Source: Ilumatobacteraceae bacterium
GTDB taxonomy: Bacteria; Actinomycetota; Acidimicrobiia; Acidimicrobiales; Ilumatobacteraceae
Length of the DNA stretch: 64,000 nucleotides
Reading direction: 5' to 3'
Assembly: GCA_021298435.1 (NCBI GenBank)
Contig: JAJTFJ010000003.1
Location: forward strand, 36,077-100,076
Within the stretch, counting starts at the first letter, position 1, and the number at the start of each line of letters is the position of its first letter. A model generated the notes under the pieces. The model did no database searches, was not told the DNA's origin, and saw only the letters and a list, made by a program, of their open reading frames with translations. Of the stretch, positions 59,318-64,000 are shown piece by piece. The position numbers were made by a program, and so were the translations under genes.

Positions 59318-59391
59318 TGCCGGTGAAGGGACTCGAACCCCCAACACGCAGGACCTAAACCTGCTGCCTCTGCCAATTGGGCTACACCGGC
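59318..59391 (-). tRNA. tRNA-Leu(UAG)
   Basis: 74 nt folding as a cloverleaf: acceptor GCCGGTG/CACCGGC with A73, D-arm GCC-(11-nt loop)-GGC, anticodon stem GCAGG/CCTGC with loop TTTAGGT (anticodon UAG), variable loop GTGTT and T-arm GGGGG-TTCGAGT-CCCTT. The anticodon loop and D-arm equal those of E. coli tRNA-Leu(UAG), but the long class II variable arm of most bacterial tRNA-Leu is replaced by 5 nt. No CCA is encoded. Confidence 0.9.
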
Positions 59392-59400
59392 GACTCCTTG

Positions 59401-59406
59401 AGGGTA
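59401..59406 (-). promoter_or_regulatory. -10 hexamer TACCCT for tRNA-Leu
   Basis: TACCCTcaaggagtc followed by the first G of the tRNA: a 9-nt gap that would leave a 5' leader of only a few bases. Confidence 0.42.
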
Positions 59407-59452
59407 CCTGTCACAGTCGGGCACGGGGTGCTTGGGGTGGCAAACTATTGGG

Positions 59453-59698
59453 GTGACAGCAACTTCTGCCCTCGAATCCACTCTCGACGCAACTGCCCTC
59501 CAGGAGCAGTTGGGGCTTGCCGACAAAATTGTCGATGCGAAGTCACTCGAAAACAGTGTGCGTCGCTTCGCTGAACAGAAGATCGTCCTGCCCACTTTCG
59601 GTGAGCTTGCTGAACCGCACCGCATTCCCGCGAGCCGCACTGCTGGTGTTGACAAGAACGCTGCCGAGCCTCGCAACTTGTTCCGCGTGCATTGGTAG
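59453..59698 (+). pseudogene. N-terminal fragment of a frameshifted PLP-dependent cysteine-synthase-like gene
   Basis: An 81-aa fragment (TATSALESTLDATALQEQLG...PRNLFRVHW-stop). In homologues, as I remember them, FRVHW is followed by YN and a short linker before VPxHVVLP. Here FRVHW is followed by TAG, and the VPDHVVLP block resumes one frame away. A small deletion between them, removing the linker and shifting the frame, is the simplest explanation. GTG at 59453 is the likely start (the track uses TTG 59432). It overlaps the next ORF by 7 nt. Confidence 0.65.
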
Positions 59699-60960
59699 TT
59701 CCCGACCATGTGGTCTTGCCTTCGTCAATCACAGGTATCGAATCACCCATCATCGTGGTCTTTGGTGATCGCTTTCCGATGATTACTGCGCACAAGGTTC
59801 TTGCTGCGTACTCATGTTTCGTGCCTCGCGTGATCACTGGCCAGTTTGATCCCACTCGTCATCGCGCAGTGTGGCCATCAACGGGCAACTACGCACGTGG
59901 CGGCATTGCCATCAGCACACTCATGGGCTCTCGCGGCGTTGCTGTTCTCCCAGCGGGTATGTCACAAGAACGCTTCGACTGGCTCGACAAGTGGGTAAGC
60001 GATCCGTCCGACATCGTGCGTACCGCCGGTACCGAGAGCAATGTCAAAGAGATCTATGACGCATGCAACGAGATGGCCAAAGACCCAGGCAACTTCATTC
60101 TGAACCAGTTCTGTGAGTTTGGTAACCATGCTGGTCACTATGAAGTCACGGGTCGCGCCCTTGCGCATGCGTTCGAACACGTGAAGGCAAACGGGTATTC
60201 CGACATCCGCCTTGCGGCGTTCACATCGGCGACTGGTTCTGCCGGAACAATCGCAGCAGGTGACCGCTTGAAGGACATCTACGGCACAAAGATTGTTGCT
60301 GTTGAAGCTCTCGAGTGCCCCACGATGTTGGAGAACGGTTTCGGCGAGCACAACATTCAAGGAATCGGCGACAAGCACATTCCACTCATTCACAACGTGA
60401 TGAATACAGATGTCGTTGTCGGTGTAACAGATCGCGCAACTGACGAACTCGATGTGTTGTTCAACACTCCTGTTGGCCAGCAGTACTTGTCACAGCGTCA
60501 TGGCATCAGTGCTGATCTTCTTGAGGCACTGACACATTTTGGTTTCTCCGCTATCTGCAATGTCATTGCCGCAATCAAGACCGCCAAGTTGTTGGGATAC
60601 GGGGCTAACGACGCAATTGTCACGATCGCAACAGACGGAAGTGCCTTGTACCCCAGTGAGCGAGTCAAGACTTTGGCTCAGCGCTTTAAGAACAACTTCA
60701 CTAAGATTGATGCAGCTGAAGTGTTCAGCGAACACCTTGGTCATGTCGGCACTGACGGAACCATGGATTGCACAGCGCTCGATAAGAACCGCATCTTTAA
60801 CTTGGGTTACTACACCTGGGTGGAGCAGCAGGGCACCCCATTTGAAGTGTTTGAAGCACGCCGTTCGCAATCGTTCTGGCGCTCTGTGCGTGCGTACACG
60901 CCGGTGTGGGACGAACTCATCACTGAGTTCAATGCTCGCGTCGCAAAAATCTCTCAGTAG
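59692..60960 (+). CDS. PLP-dependent cysteine-synthase-like enzyme, main part (frame-shifted from its N-terminus)
   Basis: The 422-aa remainder begins [39 protein letters not shown], in which AHK holds the PLP lysine. It continues with [19 protein letters not shown] (the S/T-G-N substrate loop), [13 protein letters not shown]-like [33 protein letters not shown] and [39 protein letters not shown]. The family is a cysteine-synthase relative of unproven reaction. The nominal TTG start at 59692 is weak, and without the first 80 residues the fold would miss its opening strand. It is followed by a threonine-synthase-like gene after 6 nt. Confidence 0.75.
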   Translation: MVVPDHVVLPSSITGIESPIIVVFGDRFPMITAHKVLAAYSCFVPRVITGQFDPTRHRAVWPSTGNYARGGIAISTLMGSRGVAVLPAGMSQERFDWLDKWVSDPSDIVRTAGTESNVKEIYDACNEMAKDPGNFILNQFCEFGNHAGHYEVTGRALAHAFEHVKANGYSDIRLAAFTSATGSAGTIAAGDRLKDIYGTKIVAVEALECPTMLENGFGEHNIQGIGDKHIPLIHNVMNTDVVVGVTDRATDELDVLFNTPVGQQYLSQRHGISADLLEALTHFGFSAICNVIAAIKTAKLLGYGANDAIVTIATDGSALYPSERVKTLAQRFKNNFTKIDAAEVFSEHLGHVGTDGTMDCTALDKNRIFNLGYYTWVEQQGTPFEVFEARRSQSFWRSVRAYTPVWDELITEFNARVAKISQ

Positions 60961-60966
60961 GTCTTC

Positions 60967-62253
60967 ATGAGCGGGACCGTCACAGGACTGACATGTTCAG
61001 TGTGCGGGTCTCATCTTGATATCGCTGCACCGTTGTCGTGGAAGTGCCCGAATGCAACGGATGCCGACCGCCATCACGTTTTGGATTTCGATAGTGAAAT
61101 TGATGTCTTTCGTCCCACAGATGATGAGAATCCATTTCTGGCGTACCGGGAGTATCTCGCAGTTGATGCGTATGGCGCGGCACTAGGGCTAGAGACAGCC
61201 ACACGCATTTCAATCATTCAAGAACTTGATGATGCGGTGAGGGCGGTTGATGGAACAGGTTTCGTTCGGACGCCGATGAAGCGTGCTGATGCGTTATCGG
61301 ATGAGTTGGGCTTCACTCCCGACGGCGGAATCTGGATCAAAGATGAGACGCACAACGTTGCGGGCTCTCATAAGGCACGCCACCTCTTCACAGAGTTGGT
61401 GTACCTGGTGATGACAGAGCGTGCAGGTGTTGCGCCGTGGAAGACACCCAGCGAACGTCCGATGTTGGCGATCGCTTCGTGTGGAAATGCGGCAATTGCC
61501 GCAAGCACATTGGCTGCGGCTGTGCAATGGCCGATTGCTGTGCATGTCCCTGTGGCTTCTGCTCCTTCGGTCATCGAGAAACTGGAATCTCTTCATGCTG
61601 ATATTCGCGTGTGCCCACGACTCGAGACGGACCCACCAGGCGATCCATGTGTCCTGCGGTTCCGTGAAGAAGTTGCTGCTGGTGCGATTCCGTTCGGTGT
61701 GCAGGGAACAGAGAACGCATGGTGCCTTGATGGCGGTCGCACCATCGGGTGGGAGATGCTGAAAGAAATCGGTCATCGGGTCGATCGCATCTTTGTTCAG
61801 GTCGGCGGTGGAGCCTTTGCGTCGTCGATTGCAGCCAGCATGCGCAACGTGGGTACACACCCCACGTTGCATGCCGTGCAAGCGGAAGGTTGTGCTCCGT
61901 TGTCTCGTGCATGGGAGCACGCGAAGAACAACGGCGGCACTCGTGACGCGGGTAGCCGCTGGTCGGAGTGCATGTGGGCCTGGGAAGAGGAACCGTATTC
62001 ACTGGCCGACGGAATTCTCGACGATGAGACCTACGACTGGATCGGCATTCTCAATGGAATGTCAGACACAGGCGGCTTTCCTGTTGTGGCCGATGAAGAG
62101 GCAGTGATACGCGCTCATGAAATGGCGTCTCGTTTCACCGACATCAGCGTGAGCCCGACAGGTTCTGCAGGTCTTGCGGGGGTGTTGCAGATGCGCGACT
62201 CAATCGCAGACGATGAACGAATCGTTGTGGTGTTCAGTGGGGTTCTTCGTTAG
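60967..62253 (+). CDS. Threonine-synthase-like PLP enzyme with N-terminal Cys motif
   Basis: A 428-aa fold type II PLP protein. LTCSVCGSHLDI is a partial zinc-ribbon as in many threonine synthases, GIWIKDETHNVAGSHKARHLFTELV holds the catalytic Lys, ASCGNAAIAASTLAAAV is the SGN-like loop and FVQVGGGAFASSIAAS the phosphate-cradle region. Overall similarity is to threonine synthase, but loop details (CGNAAI, GGGAFA) differ from the canonical enzyme. It follows the broken cysteine-synthase-like gene by 6 nt, and the two may have been functional partners. The reaction is not proven. Confidence 0.82.
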   Translation: MSGTVTGLTCSVCGSHLDIAAPLSWKCPNATDADRHHVLDFDSEIDVFRPTDDENPFLAYREYLAVDAYGAALGLETATRISIIQELDDAVRAVDGTGFVRTPMKRADALSDELGFTPDGGIWIKDETHNVAGSHKARHLFTELVYLVMTERAGVAPWKTPSERPMLAIASCGNAAIAASTLAAAVQWPIAVHVPVASAPSVIEKLESLHADIRVCPRLETDPPGDPCVLRFREEVAAGAIPFGVQGTENAWCLDGGRTIGWEMLKEIGHRVDRIFVQVGGGAFASSIAASMRNVGTHPTLHAVQAEGCAPLSRAWEHAKNNGGTRDAGSRWSECMWAWEEEPYSLADGILDDETYDWIGILNGMSDTGGFPVVADEEAVIRAHEMASRFTDISVSPTGSAGLAGVLQMRDSIADDERIVVVFSGVLR

Positions 62254-62276
62254 GCAGTCTTGAACGACTTCTATCA

Positions 62277-62786
62277 TCAAACTTCTAGAAGTTTCCCAGT
62301 TTCGACGTCATACACAAATCCGCGAATGTTCTTTTTGTAGATCACAAAGGGATTGTTCTGAAGACGCTTCATTGATTCGCGCACAGCATCAAACGGGTTA
62401 CTGAAGGCTTCGACAATCCAATGCGGTCTCGTGCCGCAATCCTGTTCAATCTCGTCCTTAAAACCTTCTTCGGAAATTTTCTGTAGCCCGCAATCGGTGT
62501 GATGAATCAGAATGATTTCCTGTGTATTCAAAAGGCGCTGTGACACAACAAGTGATCGCACAACGTCATCTGTCACAACTCCACCAGCATTACGAATGAT
62601 GTGTGCATCGCCGTGGCGGAGGCCGAGCATCTGGAAGATGTCCATACGGCTGTCCATGCAGGCCACGATTGCGAGGTGAAGCAGTGGGGCAAGAGCTAGC
62701 CCTACATCACCGAACTGAGAGACAAAAGTCGCATTATTCAGCAGAAGTTCGGTGGCGCTTGGGGAAAAGTCATCGGAGTGAGGCAC
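62277..62786 (-). CDS. Beta-class carbonic anhydrase (small actinobacterial type)
   Basis: A 169-aa zinc enzyme interconverting CO2 and bicarbonate. The ligands are seen in IVACMDSRMD (Cys and the Asp-Arg dyad) and ILIHHTDCGLQK (His-x2-Cys). Similarity to M. tuberculosis Rv1284 is striking: MLGLRHGDAHIIRNAGGVVTDDVVRSLVVSQRLL. I moved the start from 63026 (which overlaps clpP) to GTG 62786, 6 nt after CAGAAT. The N-terminus then reads PHSDDFSPSATELLLNN. Bicarbonate could feed the biotin-dependent carboxylase at 37200. Confidence 0.94.
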   Translation of the reverse strand: MPHSDDFSPSATELLLNNATFVSQFGDVGLALAPLLHLAIVACMDSRMDIFQMLGLRHGDAHIIRNAGGVVTDDVVRSLVVSQRLLNTQEIILIHHTDCGLQKISEEGFKDEIEQDCGTRPHWIVEAFSNPFDAVRESMKRLQNNPFVIYKKNIRGFVYDVETGKLLEV

Positions 62787-62792
62787 GGCTTC

Positions 62793-62798
62793 ATTCTG
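62793..62798 (-). promoter_or_regulatory. -10-like hexamer CAGAAT for carbonic anhydrase
   Basis: CAGAATgaagcc-GTG, a 6-nt gap. Confidence 0.45.
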
Positions 62799-62808
62799 CC
62801 TGAGCAGG

Positions 62809-62814
62809 TAGCCT
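62809..62814 (+). promoter_or_regulatory. -10 hexamer TAGCCT for clpP
   Basis: TAGCCTttcccgtat-ATG, a 9-nt gap. Identical core and spacing to the promoter at 4668. Confidence 0.6.
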
Positions 62815-62823
62815 TTCCCGTAT

Positions 62824-63426
62824 ATGAGCACCCCAGGTTTTCCTGTCAGCCCCGTCGCGCTTGAAGGCGCTGGCGATTCCGGCGCAAACATCTTCAACCG
62901 TCTTCTTAAGAACCGCGTCATCATGTTGGGCACCGATGTCAACGACGACATTGCGAACAGCTTGTGCGCACAGTTGTTGTTCCTCGAAGGCGAAGATCCG
63001 AACGCTGACATCTGGTTGTACATCAACAGCCCTGGTGGTTCAGTGACCGCTGGAATGGCGATCTACGACACCATGCAGTTCGTGAGTTGCGATGTCGCAA
63101 CAGTGTGCATGGGGCTCGCAGCTTCGATGGGCCAGTTCCTTCTCACCGCGGGTGCAGCAGGCAAGCGCTACACGCTTCCGAACGCACGCATCATGATGCA
63201 TCAACCTCTTGCAGGTTTGCGTGGTCAAGCATCAGACATCGCTATTCAGGCCGAACAGCTTCGTTTGACAAAGCGCAAGATGGCAGAACTCATCGCTTTC
63301 CACGCAGGTCGTGACATTGCCGATATTCAGGCCGACAGCGAGCGTGACCGTTGGTTCACTGCCGAAGAGGCAAAGGACTATGGCTTGGTTGACAAGGTCA
63401 TCGTCAAGCGCGGAGAAATTCGCTAA
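62824..63426 (+). CDS. clpP: ATP-dependent Clp protease proteolytic subunit
   Basis: A 200-aa serine peptidase that forms the tetradecameric chamber used with ClpX/ClpC. RVIMLGTDVNDDIANSLCAQLLFLEGEDPNADIWLYINSPGGSVTAG is the N-terminal core, the nucleophile Ser is in CMGLAASMGQFLL, the His in ARIMMHQPLAG and the Asp in the ...DSERDRWFTAEEAKDYGLVDKV helix. Only one clpP is visible here; actinobacteria commonly have two. The gene converges with the lipoprotein gene and is divergent from carbonic anhydrase. Confidence 0.96.
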   Translation: MSTPGFPVSPVALEGAGDSGANIFNRLLKNRVIMLGTDVNDDIANSLCAQLLFLEGEDPNADIWLYINSPGGSVTAGMAIYDTMQFVSCDVATVCMGLAASMGQFLLTAGAAGKRYTLPNARIMMHQPLAGLRGQASDIAIQAEQLRLTKRKMAELIAFHAGRDIADIQADSERDRWFTAEEAKDYGLVDKVIVKRGEIR

Positions 63427-63432
63427 CTCGAT

Positions 63433-63927
63433 TTACGGGGCAACAGTTGTTGCCACGGGAACTGGCGCAGCAGGAACTGTTGTGGCCGGTGCCGTCGTTG
63501 TCGGAATCGTTGTTGTTGCCACTCGTGGTGGCTCAATGTTGAGCCCGGAACTGATGTCCACTGCGCACGTGCTCTTCACCCAGTCGCGTACTTGTAGGGC
63601 AGATTGATTCGCCGCGTAGGTCGCATCGGCTAACGCTTGCACCTCTTCTGGATTGTTCGTATTCAATTTGGCTGCTTGCTGCAAAAGATCAGTGATGACT
63701 GCCATGTCCTTTTCGATCGTGAGTGGAGATCGTTCAAGAAGGCGTTCATATCTGTCGACCATGGCGTTGACCTCTTTTGATGTCTGCATCCGTTGGGCAA
63801 TGGCAGGAAGTTCCTGCGCTAACTGGCGACAAAAACTGGTGCCGGTCCGTGATGCACCCCCGCATGCCGTGAGTCCGAGGGTCAGTGCGACAACGGTTGC
63901 CCAAGTAGTGAGTCGTCGCGTACACAT
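63433..63927 (-). CDS. Secreted lipoprotein, unknown function
   Basis: A 164-aa protein with a lipoprotein signal peptide (basic CTRRL, hydrophobic VVALTLGL, lipobox LTAC). The mature part is a small helical domain (residues 30-125) with two Cys (SFCRQL and KSTCAV) that could form a disulfide. The C-terminus is a Thr/Pro/Ala-rich tail (TTTIPTTTAPATTVPAAPV), like that of the 4683 protein. No enzyme motif is seen. GATAAT lies 7 nt before the ATG. It converges with clpP, with 6 nt between the genes. Confidence 0.78.
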   Translation of the reverse strand: MCTRRLTTWATVVALTLGLTACGGASRTGTSFCRQLAQELPAIAQRMQTSKEVNAMVDRYERLLERSPLTIEKDMAVITDLLQQAAKLNTNNPEEVQALADATYAANQSALQVRDWVKSTCAVDISSGLNIEPPRVATTTIPTTTAPATTVPAAPVPVATTVAP

Positions 63928-63934
63928 CCCGTCG

Positions 63935-63940
63935 ATTATC
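63935..63940 (-). promoter_or_regulatory. -10-like hexamer GATAAT for the lipoprotein
   Basis: GATAATcgacggg-ATG, a 7-nt gap. Confidence 0.42.
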
Positions 63941-63968
63941 TCACTCGAGCACCCAAGGGGGACTGCAC

Positions 63969-64000
63969 ATGTTCGCAGCCGTTACATCTTCAACTTTGCT
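63969..64000 (+). CDS. Start of a gene leaving the window (possibly ComM/YifB-like)
   Basis: An ATG preceded by aaggggg opens MFAAVTSSTL before the window ends. The opening resembles YifB/ComM Mg-chelatase-like ATPases (M[LF]A.V.S..L.G), but ten residues cannot prove that. Confidence 0.35.
   Translation, partial: MFAAVTSSTL

Noticed and set aside
59700-59855. 136-aa minus-strand ORF and other short ORFs around the PLP gene junction as separate genes
   Set aside because: They overlap the conserved PLP frames on the opposite strand and have no start signal.
62279-62294. 16-bp perfect palindrome AAACTTCTAGAAGTTT
   Set aside because: It consists of the last codons and stop of carbonic anhydrase plus adjacent bases. 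It is AT-rich with no T-tract and shows no repeated copies, so it is probably coincidental.

Overview
This 64 kb window looks like a chromosome segment of an actinobacterium, most likely class Acidimicrobiia (Ilumatobacter-like aquatic lineages). The grounds are: coenzyme F420 genes (cofD, cofE); DUF3499 and DUF5719 proteins; an actinobacterial-type small beta-carbonic anhydrase; an actinobacterial mec-cysM-murI-rph-rdgB gene order; a tmRNA tag ending in ALAA; Thr-rich tails on exported proteins; very tight gene packing; and mid-range GC content judged by eye, not counted. No rRNA, CRISPR array, insertion sequence or prophage was seen. The placement rests on gene content only.

Layout. (1) 1-16.5 kb is a cell-surface glycan region: GDP-fucose synthase, three GT4 glycosyltransferases, a sugar nucleotidyltransferase, an atypical epimerase, cofE/cofD, GDP-mannose dehydratase, a flippase, a very large GT2-membrane protein and a DUF5719 protein. 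(2) 16.5-26 kb holds a thioredoxin-like protein, FtsH, DUF3499, a CPBP protease, a large polytopic membrane protein, phosphomannomutase, a Trm112-like protein and AhcY. With the guanylyltransferase-like protein, Gmd and Fcl, the phosphomannomutase could give an almost complete route from mannose-6-P to GDP-L-fucose. (3) 26-33 kb holds ComF, a HAD hydrolase, SecA, RF2 and FtsEX. (4) 33-49.9 kb is mainly lipid, CoA and redox metabolism: enoyl-CoA hydratase, truncated haemoglobin, MenB, flavin proteins, a BCCP-carboxyltransferase fusion, two acyl-CoA ligases, an amidohydrolase, a hotdog-like protein, Kup, a flavin monooxygenase and a desaturase. (5) 50-64 kb holds malic enzyme, NhaA, tmRNA and SmpB, a JAMM protease with CysM, MurI, RNase PH, RdgB, a D-threonine aldolase-like enzyme, a tRNA-Leu, a PLP enzyme broken by a frameshift, a threonine-synthase-like protein, carbonic anhydrase, ClpP and a lipoprotein.

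The most general signal is in the promoters. Nearly every gene that heads a transcription unit has a TANNNT-like hexamer (often TAGCCT or TACGCT) ending 5-11 nt before the start codon, with no room for a Shine-Dalgarno sequence. This implies pervasive leaderless transcription, and I used it to correct many start codons in the ORF track. The genes that clearly keep leaders with a Shine-Dalgarno (ahcY, nhaA, cysM) are therefore good candidates for RNA-level control. Other unusual points are a desaturase with no ATG/GTG/TTG start, a tRNA whose 3' end lies 2 nt from a start codon, a tmRNA whose 5' end overlaps the smpB stop and does not pair well with its 3' end, and a PLP enzyme split across two frames.
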